Shown: positions 1 to 8,979, counted from the first letter of the stretch. The stretch is DNA of 40,826 nt from Candidatus Heimdallarchaeota archaeon (GCA_018238545.1 JABCTC010000032.1:1-40826), one strand, 5' to 3'. Program-made: numbers and translations. The notes: generated from the letters alone by a model not told the origin.

Positions 1-97
1 CATATTAAGTTATTTCACAGGGTAAATCCGTATAATCAGTGTTCTATTCTTTTAAAACAAAACTAAATAATAACCATAGTAAAACAAGGAATAAATC

Positions 98-547
98 ATG
101 GATCCAAAAGATGTAACATTACTTTTAGTTGAAGATAATCCGGATGACGTCGAGTTAACATTAGGGGTATTTAAAAAACATCATGTGGTTAACAATATTA
201 TCGTGGCTAAAGACGGCGAGGAGGCTCTGGACGTCATATTCCAACACGGCAAAGAAAATAAGACGCAGCGGAGACCGGATTTGATATTATTAGATCTTAA
301 GCTGCCAAAAGTTGATGGATTGGAAGTTCTTAGGCAGGTTAAAAGTAATTCAAAAACAAAACATATTCCTGTGGTTGTTTTAACTTCTTCAAAAGAAGAG
401 AAAGATATTGTGGAAAGTTACCGCCTCGGCCTTAACAGCTATATTCGCAAACCGGTCAATTTTGAAGACTTTAGCGAAATAGTAAAGCAATTGAGTTTAT
501 ACTGGTTGTTGTTAAATGAACAGCCCTCCTCGAATATTGATTATTGA
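98..547 (+). CDS. Single-domain response regulator (CheY/Rcp1-like)
   Basis: This 149-residue protein is one receiver domain with no output domain. It shows the acidic pair Glu12-Asp13 in VEDNPDD, the phospho-acceptor Asp66 in LILLDLKLP, the switch residues Thr96-Ser97 and the conserved Lys118 in a KP pair. The long loop before the acceptor (about residues 50-60) and the C-terminal form resemble Rcp1-type regulators that pair with phytochrome-like or other histidine kinases. AAGGA at 86-90 lies 7 bases before the ATG and supports this start. It would relay a phosphate from a kinase not present in the window. Base composition and arginine codon choice (CGG, AGG, CGC) differ from genes right of 1320, and the gene looks bacterial. 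The family call is secure; the kinase partner is unknown. Confidence 0.93.
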   Translation: MDPKDVTLLLVEDNPDDVELTLGVFKKHHVVNNIIVAKDGEEALDVIFQHGKENKTQRRPDLILLDLKLPKVDGLEVLRQVKSNSKTKHIPVVVLTSSKEEKDIVESYRLGLNSYIRKPVNFEDFSEIVKQLSLYWLLLNEQPSSNIDY

Positions 548-570
548 TGATTTAAAGAAAGTTTAAGTGC

Positions 571-616
571 CTAAAGTGACTAAAGTGACTAAAGTGAACT
601 AAAGTTACTAAACTGA
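571..616. repeat. 9-bp imperfect tandem repeat
   Basis: The unit CTAAAGTGA occurs three times exactly (571-579, 580-588, 589-597). After one extra A it continues as two variants, CTAAAGTTA (599-607) and CTAAACTGA (608-616). It fills the gap between two response-regulator genes. No other copy was noticed in the window, which fits the idea that this end has a different origin from the rest. Confidence 0.85.
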
Positions 617-707
617 ACAATTTTTTAGTCGTTGGCTGGCGGGTGGTGTGAAATTTTAAATTGATGTCTACCCGATTCATGTGTTAAGCTCTAAAAAGGA
701 AAAAATT

Positions 708-1943
708 ATGGACAAGAAAACATTACGTCTGCTAATTCTTGAAGATAATCCGGACGACGCTGAGTTAGAAGTAATAGAACTGGAGAAGGAAGGATTTGTT
801 TTAAATTGGAACATAGTAGACACGGAGCAAGCCTTCATAAAAGCATTATCAGAAAACCCAGATATTATCCTTGCCGATTATAAAGTCCCGTCTTTCGGTG
901 GAATGCCTGCCTTGCAGATAAAAATGGAAATCGCTCCTGATATTCCTTTCATCATCGTCTCCGGTACAATAGGCGAGGATGTTGCTGTTGAATGTATGAA
1001 AGCCGGCGCCACGGATTATGTTTTAAAAGACAGGCTGCCCCGTTTAGGTTCGGTAGTAAAACGGGCGCTTGAAGAAGCGGAAATATATAGTAAGCGCAAG
1101 CTGGCGGAAAAAAAACTCAGAGCTTCTGAAAAACGTTTCCGTATCTTATTTGAATCCGCTAAAGATGGTTTTTTCCTGATTAATAAAAAGGGGGACTATG
1201 TTGACGTCAATCCTGCCGGTTGTAAGATGTTCGGATATACGCGCCGTGAATTTCTGCAATCCGATATCCGCTTGATTCTGTTCCCGGAGGATATTGATAA
1301 TGCTTTTAAGAATACAATCTATGATCTAATAATTATACCTTCTTCATTCATAGGTATGAAAGAAGTAGAGATGAAAAAAGAAGATCTAGAAAAAACAGAA
1401 GCACAAGTTGTAGTTATAGGAGAAATTTTTGAATATCTTTTAGAAGAGGTAAAGGATATTCCTCTTTTAGTTGTTGAAAGCGAGAAAGTAAATATTGACA
1501 TGTTGTGGAAAAACATTTGCCTTTTTCTAGGTAATAGCACTCAACTAAGTAAAATGAGTGAAACTGCCTTAAGATTTAGTTTAAAGGACACAGAGATAAA
1601 GGGGCTAGTTAACATTTCTCGTAATTTTCACGAAGAAAAAACTGATGATGAATTTGAGCAATTTGTTAACAAAAATACAAAAGAACTCAAGAGGTTTGTG
1701 CAAGCTAATTCAGAGATTTTCAAAGAAGTTAATAAATTAAAGGAATTTAATCTTATAACAACTGATAAGATAGTTGACATAAAAAATCAACTGACAGTGT
1801 GTGGCAAAGATCATGGATTCTTAATGATTTATATGCCAACTAAACACTCAAGTCTTGCAGGATTCTTCATTGAGTTTCTAGAAGATCCAGAGATAACTTT
1901 TCCAATTATGATTATTAAAAAGAAAATAACCCCCCTATTATAG
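708..1943 (+). CDS. Receiver-PAS protein joined in frame to an unrelated C-terminal half
   Basis: I place the start at ATG 708 because AAAAAGGA (693-700) sits 7 bases upstream; a GTG at 681 is also in frame. Residues 1-120 form a receiver domain with Glu12-Asp13, acceptor Asp57 in ILADYKVP, Ser85 and Lys107. Residues 125-140 are a helical linker. A PAS domain starts near residue 140 (RFRILFESAKDGFF, then NPAGCKMFGY) but stops abruptly after LFPEDIDNAF, near residue 200, where about half a PAS fold is missing. From about residue 204 the protein has another character: AT-rich codons and strand-helix patterns such as YDLIIIPSS and PLLVVE, ending in FPIMIIKKK. That half resembles a tandem universal-stress-protein (Usp) fold, a weak inference. 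No kinase domain follows. The gene is probably two partial genes joined, not one natural protein. Confidence 0.6.
   Translation: MDKKTLRLLILEDNPDDAELEVIELEKEGFVLNWNIVDTEQAFIKALSENPDIILADYKVPSFGGMPALQIKMEIAPDIPFIIVSGTIGEDVAVECMKAGATDYVLKDRLPRLGSVVKRALEEAEIYSKRKLAEKKLRASEKRFRILFESAKDGFFLINKKGDYVDVNPAGCKMFGYTRREFLQSDIRLILFPEDIDNAFKNTIYDLIIIPSSFIGMKEVEMKKEDLEKTEAQVVVIGEIFEYLLEEVKDIPLLVVESEKVNIDMLWKNICLFLGNSTQLSKMSETALRFSLKDTEIKGLVNISRNFHEEKTDDEFEQFVNKNTKELKRFVQANSEIFKEVNKLKEFNLITTDKIVDIKNQLTVCGKDHGFLMIYMPTKHSSLAGFFIEFLEDPEITFPIMIIKKKITPLL
1295..1330. other. Abrupt composition and homology break (candidate chimeric junction)
   Basis: Hand-counted G+C is 42% at 901-960 and 52% at 961-1020 but only 27% at 1381-1440. 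Left of the break arginine is mostly CGN (about 11 of 15 codons counted in the two genes); right of it AGA dominates for the rest of the window. The break falls inside a PAS domain, leaving a 3'-truncated gene on the left and a 5'-truncated gene on the right. This is what an assembly join or a recent illegitimate recombination would leave. Confidence 0.65.
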
Positions 1944-2152
1944 AAAAGGAAAAAGAAGAGATACCAGAAGAAATAAACAAGAAAGAGAAGATATAAAGAC
2001 AAAGAGGTTATGATTGAATAGGAACGAAAAGAATGAGATGTATTGTCTCATGCTCTTGAATAAGAAATGAACAGAGCAAATGTTTCTATATTTCAAAAAC
2101 AGTTCAGGATTGAACTCAATTCTGAAAAAAGAAAATTTACAAAGGTGAACAA

Positions 2153-3562
2153 TTGTCAGAGCCATTAAATCTGTTAGGAGAATTACAGTGGATTGGAACA
2201 ATACTTATTGTAATAATCGTGCTAATCACAATTGTTTTACTAACAAAAGAGGGAATTGATTCTACAAAAGTCACAGCTTCTGGTGCCTTAGCAGTTTCAT
2301 TATTGTATCTAGTACTTATGGATTGGGAGAAAGGTTTTGTCGAAAACTTAGGATTTGAAGAAGTACCTGAGCATTTTCTGGAAGCTTTGGCACAAACAGT
2401 GAACATAGAAGCTATACTAATTATCTTCTCTATAGGAATAATTGTTGCGATTACAAAAGGGGCAGGGTTCTTTGACTTTGTATCACTATATATTGTTAAA
2501 ATGACTAAAGGTGATCCAAAAAAACTACTCGTAGCATTAGGTGGATTAACATTCTTTGTTTCAATGTTTTTTGATAATCTAAGTGCAATAATTCTATTAG
2601 GATCATTAACAGTAGTTACATGTAAACAGCTAGAACTTAACCCAGAACCTTATGTGTTGTTCGTAGGTATAAATACCATAATTGGTGGTCTGCCAACCCC
2701 TGTTTCATCGATACCTAATATTATCTTTTTTAACTTGTATCCAGAGACAAACATGAACTTCATAACATTTACAGCTTATATGTTTCCTATTGCAATTCTT
2801 TTCTTTGGGCTTGCTACAGTATTTTTCTTCCTTATGTATAAGAAGCAACTAAGAATCAAAGTTACAGATGAGAAAAGAGAGCAGATGGGAAGAATTAATC
2901 CTTGGTCAGGGATTTCTGATAGAAAGAACATCTGGAAATCAACAATTCTGCTTGGATTTCTTTTTGTAGGATTTTTACTTACAAGTATTAAGAGTAATCC
3001 TCTAGATGTAGCTATTACAGCTCTAATAACAGTGTTTTTCGGTCTTTTTCTTTTCAAAACAGATTTGAAGCGTTATCTTAGAGAAGGAGTCGAATGGGAG
3101 ATGATTATTTTCGCTATTGCTCTTTTCGTTCTAATGGGACTTTTAACAGCTGCAGGAGCTTTGCTACCATTAACTGATATACTTACAGGGATATTAGGTA
3201 CAAACCCCACAACAGGAGGGTTAATTTTAGTCGCAACAATAATCGGTGCTGTAGGATTATTTATAGCAGGATTTTTGAATAGTTTTTCAGCTGCACTTAT
3301 TTTCTCTTATATCTATCAAGCTTTAGAATTAGGGGTGGCAACAGGAGTAGGTTTGTGGATTGGTTTTGTTCTTTCTGGGAATATTGGTGGAGCATTGACA
3401 CCTCTTGGATCAATTACTATTCTAATGTCACTAGAGATATTAAGAAGGGAAGGATATCCTATTTCTTTTCTCAAATACGTAAAGAAGATGTTACCTTTAA
3501 CATTAGTTTGTGGAGTGGTGGGTGTGCTCTATTCAATCGCTCTAATAGCTTTGGGTTTTTAG
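2153..3562 (+). CDS. Ion-transporter-superfamily carrier (NhaD/ArsB/CitMHS-like)
   Basis: This 469-residue polytopic membrane protein has roughly 11-12 hydrophobic segments. Two half-repeats carry the family's re-entrant signatures: FFVSMFFDNLSAIILLG near residue 140 and GFLNSFSAALIFSYIY followed by SGNIGGALTPLGS near residues 375-425. The DN pair in the first half and the glycine-rich GG-x-TP motif in the second are typical of the IT superfamily, which includes Na+/H+ antiporter NhaD, arsenite permease ArsB and CitMHS/SLC13 carriers. The substrate cannot be assigned; NhaD-type cation/proton exchange is the closest guess. The start is TTG at 2153, with AAAGGTGA at 2141-2148 as ribosome site. 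The Usp-like partial frame ends 209 bases upstream on the same strand. Carrier-plus-Usp pairs are known elsewhere, so they may have been functionally linked. Confidence 0.8.
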   Translation: MSEPLNLLGELQWIGTILIVIIVLITIVLLTKEGIDSTKVTASGALAVSLLYLVLMDWEKGFVENLGFEEVPEHFLEALAQTVNIEAILIIFSIGIIVAITKGAGFFDFVSLYIVKMTKGDPKKLLVALGGLTFFVSMFFDNLSAIILLGSLTVVTCKQLELNPEPYVLFVGINTIIGGLPTPVSSIPNIIFFNLYPETNMNFITFTAYMFPIAILFFGLATVFFFLMYKKQLRIKVTDEKREQMGRINPWSGISDRKNIWKSTILLGFLFVGFLLTSIKSNPLDVAITALITVFFGLFLFKTDLKRYLREGVEWEMIIFAIALFVLMGLLTAAGALLPLTDILTGILGTNPTTGGLILVATIIGAVGLFIAGFLNSFSAALIFSYIYQALELGVATGVGLWIGFVLSGNIGGALTPLGSITILMSLEILRREGYPISFLKYVKKMLPLTLVCGVVGVLYSIALIALGF

Positions 3563-3713
3563 TAATCTAGGTGGTTCAAAAGAGAAAGAAATCAAACATA
3601 TATTAGCAACTAAGGAGAAAAATAACTTCCAATAAATTACTGGATTAACACCATTTGATTGCAAAAATAGTTTAGTTTCGTTTTCAATCATAATATAAAC
3701 TAATATTGGTTTT

Positions 3714-4559
3714 TTATGCAGAATCTTTAGTAGTGCAAATTTCTAATATACTTGGTGGTTCTTCATCCGTCTTTGTTACTGTTAACCAATTTGTTATTGC
3801 TACTAGTTCTTCAAGAAATTGTTTAACTCCTTTTTCGTATCCTGAGCAGAGTCTTACTAACTGCGTTTCAGTTTCTAGAAATATTCCCCACCGTTGGTAT
3901 TTTTTAGATAAGTTTTTTACATCATATTTCATAATTGCTAATTGATATTCTGGTGAAAGAGGAAATGTATAACTGAATCTATCTCTTTTCGCTGTACGAC
4001 CGTAAATTAATATTTCCTTCTTATTCTGATCGATTATTATATTTGTATATGTTGTTAAGAGAATATATAAAAACCAAATGATAAAAACAGAAGGCCAGAC
4101 TATTACTGGTAAGATAGTTGGCAACCCATATTTTATAGAAGGAATCAATTGATCGGAAATAGATAAGGAAGGAATCCAAACAAAAATGATTAGTAAAACA
4201 TAAGCTATTGTTGTAGTAATTGTTCCAATAATAGCTACTAACCAATTCATGCCCATAATAAACCGTCTTTCTCGTTTTCTTGGTTTTATTAGAAACGCTA
4301 TCGCACTTGATGTAAAACTAATCCATCCTCCTGCAATAATAATCATTAGAAAACTGATGAGATTAAAGATATCGTACCAATACACTCTATATCTTGAAGT
4401 AATTATTAATCCCCATAACAGAAAAATAGATGCAAAAATAAACAGAATAAATGATATCAGTACTAAACTCTTAAATGACTTTTTCCGAGAGAAATTCCAA
4501 ATTTGTAAATCTTCTTCATCTTGAGAAAAAAACTTTGGAGATGAATTAATTCCTTTCAT
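3714..4559 (-). CDS. Four-helix membrane protein with C-terminal PH-like domain
   Basis: The protein has 281 residues. A polar N-terminus of about 28 residues precedes four predicted transmembrane helices in the first 175 or so (LVLISFILFIFASIFLLWG, LISFLMIIIAGGWISF, AIIGTITTTIAYVLLIIFVW, VWPSVFIIWFLYILL). The last 100 residues are soluble and beta-rich, with a turn IDQNKKEILIYGR and a long final helix, resembling the bacterial PH-like (bPH/YcxB) domains found next to membrane helices. No catalytic motif is visible. The start ATG 4559 is the first in frame. It lies downstream of the caspase-like gene on the same strand, 51 bases away, so the two may be co-transcribed. The function is unknown and the PH-like call is a weak structural inference. 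Confidence 0.7.
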   Translation of the reverse strand: MKGINSSPKFFSQDEEDLQIWNFSRKKSFKSLVLISFILFIFASIFLLWGLIITSRYRVYWYDIFNLISFLMIIIAGGWISFTSSAIAFLIKPRKRERRFIMGMNWLVAIIGTITTTIAYVLLIIFVWIPSLSISDQLIPSIKYGLPTILPVIVWPSVFIIWFLYILLTTYTNIIIDQNKKEILIYGRTAKRDRFSYTFPLSPEYQLAIMKYDVKNLSKKYQRWGIFLETETQLVRLCSGYEKGVKQFLEELVAITNWLTVTKTDEEPPSILEICTTKDSA

Positions 4560-4610
4560 TTCAAATCCATCTCCATATTCAATATTTTAATGTTTTTGGA
4601 TGGTTTAATT

Positions 4611-5724
4611 TTATCCTCCAAACATCCAAGCTGGCATATTGCATATATCGTCAACATCGGTGATGTCCGAAATAGAGCCTATTACCCACCATACAACTGT
4701 TAGAACAATTGAAATAATTTGCAACACTTTAAGGGCTAGAGCAGTTCCAGCTGTTGCTGCTACGGCAGCGGCTTGAGCAGTCACATCTGCAATTGCTGCA
4801 GCTGCTAAGTACCAAGCTATTTTTGGGATCAGTTTAGTGCAGATAAAATTCACTATAGCTGGTAAAAATGCCAGGAATGCGCTACCTATCATTGCAACAC
4901 TGCTCATATGATTAAATAATACAGCAAAGAAATTAGCACAAGCACTAAAGAAACTTAAACCTGCTGCGCTGATTACTTCTGCGACCTTAGCCACTATCCA
5001 AATCGATGAAAAGGTAAGTAAAGCTCCTATTACAACCATAGCAAGATTGCCGCAGTTCCATACGGTTTCTACAATTCCCCAACCACCTGATGGGCCAAAA
5101 GGATTACGTACAATGTAGGTAACTGTAGGTGTTGGTGGTGTTGGTGGTGGGGCCGCTCCTCCTCCATCATCTATCAGCACTACAAGTTCTTCTTTCTGAA
5201 CTGTTCCTGATACGATATTAATTGCTCTTACAAGCAGTTTGTCGATAATCGTCTGAGATTTCGTTATTATATATGATGTAAACAATCCTCCAATTACTGC
5301 ATCGATTGATCCTTCAAATGTAAACACATCTGTTTCTTCTAGAACTGTTTGTTTCAATAGATTCTTCGAATCACAAGACAATACTACATCCTTAGCAGGA
5401 GTTTTTTCAATATTTGAAGCGAAATCGACCCAAGACATCTGGAAATTCTCTGTTTCAATACCTTGATCATTACCATGACCTATCCATATTACAGGGCCAA
5501 AACAATGACTAATTTTTAAGGAAAATTCCAATGAATTATATTCCAAGATAGAAGGATTTGGTACATCTTCTCTAATTGCTAAATATGCTTTTATCTATAG
5601 CATTATTATCTCCCATCTTTACGATGGTAACTCCCATAACAGGCGACGTTATCGCTGTTATTACACTCATACTCATTACAAGAACAATGAGCAGAGAAAT
5701 TCTATATTTGTTTCTAATTTGCAT
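4611..5724 (-). CDS. Secreted, membrane-anchored protein with caspase-fold-like His/Cys dyad (frameshifted)
   Basis: Read in one frame, the gene starts at ATG 5724, encodes a signal peptide (RISLLIVLVMSMSVITA), then hits TAG after 50 codons. The frame used from about 5590 down to 4611 is shifted by one base. Removing one T from the TTTT run at 5589-5592 joins both parts into a 370-residue protein, continuing as DKAYLAIREDVPNPS. Residues 77-84 (GPVIWIGHG) and 112-119 (KDVVLSCDS) match the hydrophobic-His-Gly and hydrophobic-Cys blocks of clan CD peptidases (caspase, gingipain and CHAT-like folds), suggesting dyad His83/Cys117. A Gly/Pro linker (PPPTPPTPT) near residue 195 is followed by several hydrophobic segments to the C-terminus. 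The dyad-bearing domain would face outside. Enzyme activity is not proven, and the frameshift may be real or a consensus error. Confidence 0.62.
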
Positions 5725-6145
5725 TTTTATACCTCATATTTAGCAAAATTGTAATCAAATGTATATCCTATCTTTGTTACTTCTCCACGTCCACATTTTG
5801 CCAAAATAACATGTACATTAGCCAGTATTTAAAATATATGTTTCACATAATCATTAACTTAATAGATATACCCGTTTATAGAATCATTTAAACGAATGTT
5901 TGTGGAAAGAAAGAAGGATAAATTGTCTTCTTTCAACTTGTAATTTATCTTTTCTGAAGACAGTTATTTGTCACATAATGTTACAGATACCAACATATTT
6001 TTTTCAGTAGTTTTTTACATGTAAAACATATGATAGAGAATTTAGCTGATTGTTTCTGATTTTATTCGATTGAGTTATCTGAAAAACACTTAATATTGTT
6101 TAAGAGAACATGAATCATTAATATTAAAGATTTCGAGAGATAAAC
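5725..6145. other. 420-base divergent intergenic region
   Basis: No convincing gene was found. The stretch is AT-rich and lies between the divergently transcribed caspase-like gene and the acyltransferase gene, so it should hold both promoters. Its one clear structure is the pair of overlapping inverted repeats at 5909-5949. Several AT-rich boxes could serve as TATA elements, but none stands out. Confidence 0.6.
5909..5949. repeat. Two overlapping 8-bp perfect inverted repeats
   Basis: GAAAGAAG (5909-5916) pairs with CTTCTTTC (5927-5934). GATAAATT (5917-5924) pairs with AATTTATC (5942-5949). The arms interleave, so in RNA they would form either two mutually exclusive hairpins or a tight pseudoknot-like fold. 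G-U pairs can extend the second stem at both ends. Position is about 200 bases before the start codon of the acyltransferase gene. Chance in AT-rich DNA cannot be excluded. Confidence 0.45.
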
Positions 6146-7546
6146 TTGAAGCTTCAATCCCCTTCATCAGAAGAAGCACCAACAATACCTAGGAGATTAG
6201 TTACTCTAGATTTTCTTAGAGGTGTAGCTATTTTTGGAATGACTCTTTTTCACATTCTTTTCAAAATGTATGATATTGAAGGATTTATGGCAAATCAAGA
6301 AGAGATACTAAATTTTCCTATAGTTTTGCTGATAATAATGGGATTATTTGCTTATCTCGGATCTTGGTACGGGTTCTTCTTGTTTATCTCTTCAGTGGTG
6401 AATTCTTATACTTTCATAAGAAAAGCAAAAACAGATGTTATCCCTTCAAAATTACTTTTTAAGCAAATTACGACAGGAGTAGCTCTTATAATATTAGCTT
6501 ACTTCATAGAAGGAATCTTGGGATACTATGGGGATATTGGATATTCAATAAGAAGATTAGAATGGACGAATTTTGCTTACTTCAAAGTCGAAATTCTTTG
6601 GTTTCAAACCTTGCAGATTATTGGTATATGTCTAGTAATTAATGGTGTACTCCTATACCTTTTGATGCGTAACAATGGCTTTGAGAAAGTGATAAGAAAT
6701 ATTGTTATTTTTGCATGTCTCATTTTATTTGTTCTTGTTCTTACTCCATTTATTTCTAACTGGATATCAAACTCTACTTGGTTATATCCTTCAGAAGAAA
6801 CTAGTTGGCCTGACATAGAGTTTGTTTATCATAATAGATCTGCTAGAACTTGGTTCTTAACAATCATTAATGGTCCTAAACAACCTCTCTTCCCATATCT
6901 TGCTTCTTCTTTCATGGGATCGCTTATAGGAATGCTTCTTGCAGAACCAAAACTTCCGAAAAGAAAACTTCTGTGGTTAAGTCTTGTAGGTATTTTATAT
7001 ATAGCTGCAGGTGTAATCTTAATTGTTCTAGGATTACCTTTCACTTTTCTTGAACAACCTCCCGCAATAACAACTTACCTACTTAGATTAGGAGGGCAGG
7101 TTTGTTTATTAATGGCCCTTCTAGCTTTAATAGAATATAGAGGGGAGGGTAAAATCTTTGCGAATAGAAGAATTGTTAAATTCTTTAGAAGATGGTCAAT
7201 CCTTTCATTAACAATCTATTCCTTGCAAATATTAGAACTACTTCCAAGATGGATTCTGTCTCTCATTTTACAAAAACAATCGGGATACGATTTCATGGAA
7301 GAAGGAATAATAGGTAGAGGGCAAGAGTTGTGGATGTTTCTGGCAATAACTTACATATTATTGTTCTATGAATTAGTGGTTAGATTGTTTATTCAATTCA
7401 AGATGAAAGGTTCCTTTGAATGGTTGTTAGTTAAACTACAGAATCTATTCAAAGGAGTCAAATCTTCAAAAATTGTCTCTGATTTATTAGGTGATGAAAT
7501 TCAGTGGATTAATTTCAATAATAGCAAAGTAAAAGAAAAAAGATAA
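6146..7546 (+). CDS. Membrane acyltransferase of the HGSNAT/DUF1624-YeiB group
   Basis: This 466-residue polytopic protein has about ten hydrophobic segments. The first transmembrane segment carries TLDFLRGVAIFGMTLFH (from about residue 20), the signature shared by heparan-alpha-glucosaminide N-acetyltransferase-like (DUF1624) and YeiB/DUF418 proteins: an LD-x-x-RG motif followed by a helix ending in a histidine. Members are thought to move acetyl or other acyl groups across the membrane onto sugars or lipids; the acceptor here is unknown. The basic C-terminal tail (after residue 430) is probably cytoplasmic. The start is TTG 6146, chosen because the reading frame opens there just upstream of the signature; no ribosome site is evident. 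It ends 6 bases before the converging propeller gene, so the two transcripts meet tail to tail. Confidence 0.78.
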   Translation: MKLQSPSSEEAPTIPRRLVTLDFLRGVAIFGMTLFHILFKMYDIEGFMANQEEILNFPIVLLIIMGLFAYLGSWYGFFLFISSVVNSYTFIRKAKTDVIPSKLLFKQITTGVALIILAYFIEGILGYYGDIGYSIRRLEWTNFAYFKVEILWFQTLQIIGICLVINGVLLYLLMRNNGFEKVIRNIVIFACLILFVLVLTPFISNWISNSTWLYPSEETSWPDIEFVYHNRSARTWFLTIINGPKQPLFPYLASSFMGSLIGMLLAEPKLPKRKLLWLSLVGILYIAAGVILIVLGLPFTFLEQPPAITTYLLRLGGQVCLLMALLALIEYRGEGKIFANRRIVKFFRRWSILSLTIYSLQILELLPRWILSLILQKQSGYDFMEEGIIGRGQELWMFLAITYILLFYELVVRLFIQFKMKGSFEWLLVKLQNLFKGVKSSKIVSDLLGDEIQWINFNNSKVKEKR

Positions 7547-7552
7547 GAGGAG

Positions 7553-8824
7553 TTATTTAGATATTTTTCGTCTGTATGCGACCAAAAGAACAAGTATACT
7601 AATACTTGAAATAGAGATTATTAATGTGTAGCCTGTAATAAAATTAGTTCTCGGTATACAATACTGAATTGTATTTTCTACTTTATCATTCTCTCTATCT
7701 CTCATTAATTCGTAACGGTAAAAATGTCCTTCTGAAGTAGGGAGAATTTTAATGTATCTTAATATATCTGAACTTACAGCAACTTCATCTGTAAACTCTA
7801 TTCTTTCTTCATAAAGAACTTCTTTTGCAGAGTTTAATAAGTGTAAATTGATTATAGATGTTTTCTCTCCTGTATCAGAAACAAAATCGTCTTCAAGAGT
7901 AGTGAAACCTAAAAAACCATTTTCAATAGCAATACTGTAGCCATCAAGACCACGATTAGGAGTCTCTGCTTCAATTGTTAGCTCCCAATCAAAATTTCCA
8001 TCCACTTTACAAAGTTTCATAAATAGTTTAGAACAATAAGTAATAACTACCAGCAAAACATTTTCCTTAAAAGCTATCAAATATTTACTCTCTAGAGAGA
8101 TTAGTGAAATCGTTGGATCATCTATTCTAATCATTTTTTGCCAAATTTCCTCTCCATTCTCATCATCAAGGTAATACAGAACGCCTTCATTCTCAACATA
8201 GATATTTCCATAACTGTTTTTACAAAAACCAAAAATCGTGCCATCTGGATTAAGAGCTATTGTTCTATTCCAAAGTTTCTCTCCTGTAGTACTAAATTTA
8301 GCTAACTGAATGCGGTCTAACTCAGTGTTTAATGAATCGTATTCTCCTTGGTATTCTAATATAGCAAAATAAATACAATCGCTATCAACATAGTAGAGAT
8401 CTCCAAAAAATTCCCCTTCAAAGTAGCTTGAGAGATTTATATTGTATGTTGAAATAAAGATGAGTTCATTTGAATACTGTGATATTGTAAATGTTTCTTC
8501 TTCGGTATCTATAAAATAATATTTACCAAAATCATCCATTCGATATCTGTAGTTGCTAGGTTCTGGATTAAGGGTTTTATCAAAAATCTCTGTTCCTTCC
8601 TTTGAAACCTTAGAAAAGTATATTTCAATTTCATCAGAATTTAAATAAGAGAGATATAGATTATCATCAACATCAACAGATAAGCCATTAAGTGAAAACT
8701 TCTCCAGTTCTATTTCCCATCGAACACTGTAAGATGCTGCTGTACAGAACACTGGTGAAATAACTAAAAGAAAAAGTAAAACCAATACACCAGAAGCAAA
8801 AAGATTTTTTTTGTGGATTCTCAT
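7553..8824 (-). CDS. Secreted PQQ/WD-like beta-propeller protein with C-terminal anchor
   Basis: The 423-residue product has an N-terminal signal peptide (KKNLFASGVLVLLFLLVISPVF) and one C-terminal transmembrane helix (YTLIISISSISILVLLVAY) followed by the basic tail RRKISK, giving an outward-facing, membrane-anchored layout. The body is built of short beta-rich repeats with aromatic/acidic turns such as GKYYFIDTEEE, GNIYVENEGVLYYLDDENG and GEKLWNRT, like PQQ or quinoprotein-type propeller blades. The GEEIW and GEKLW patterns are typical of PQQ-like repeats. No cofactor or catalytic site is seen. It probably binds or senses something at the cell surface. It shares architecture, not close sequence, with the anchored propellers at 24211 and 32894. 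The start ATG 8824 is directly before the signal peptide. Confidence 0.75.
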   Translation of the reverse strand: MRIHKKNLFASGVLVLLFLLVISPVFCTAASYSVRWEIELEKFSLNGLSVDVDDNLYLSYLNSDEIEIYFSKVSKEGTEIFDKTLNPEPSNYRYRMDDFGKYYFIDTEEETFTISQYSNELIFISTYNINLSSYFEGEFFGDLYYVDSDCIYFAILEYQGEYDSLNTELDRIQLAKFSTTGEKLWNRTIALNPDGTIFGFCKNSYGNIYVENEGVLYYLDDENGEEIWQKMIRIDDPTISLISLESKYLIAFKENVLLVVITYCSKLFMKLCKVDGNFDWELTIEAETPNRGLDGYSIAIENGFLGFTTLEDDFVSDTGEKTSIINLHLLNSAKEVLYEERIEFTDEVAVSSDILRYIKILPTSEGHFYRYELMRDRENDKVENTIQYCIPRTNFITGYTLIISISSISILVLLVAYRRKISK

Positions 8825-8979
8825 TTAAATTCCCAACTTGTCAAGATATATTTGTACACGGGATTATTTAATACTTATTGAATGATTTAAGGTTAAAGGA
8901 TGATGTAAGCTCTTTGTATGCTATTTGAGCACCTAAAAGATGGCTGTTTCAGTCCATATTTATCACTGGAAGTGCCTTA

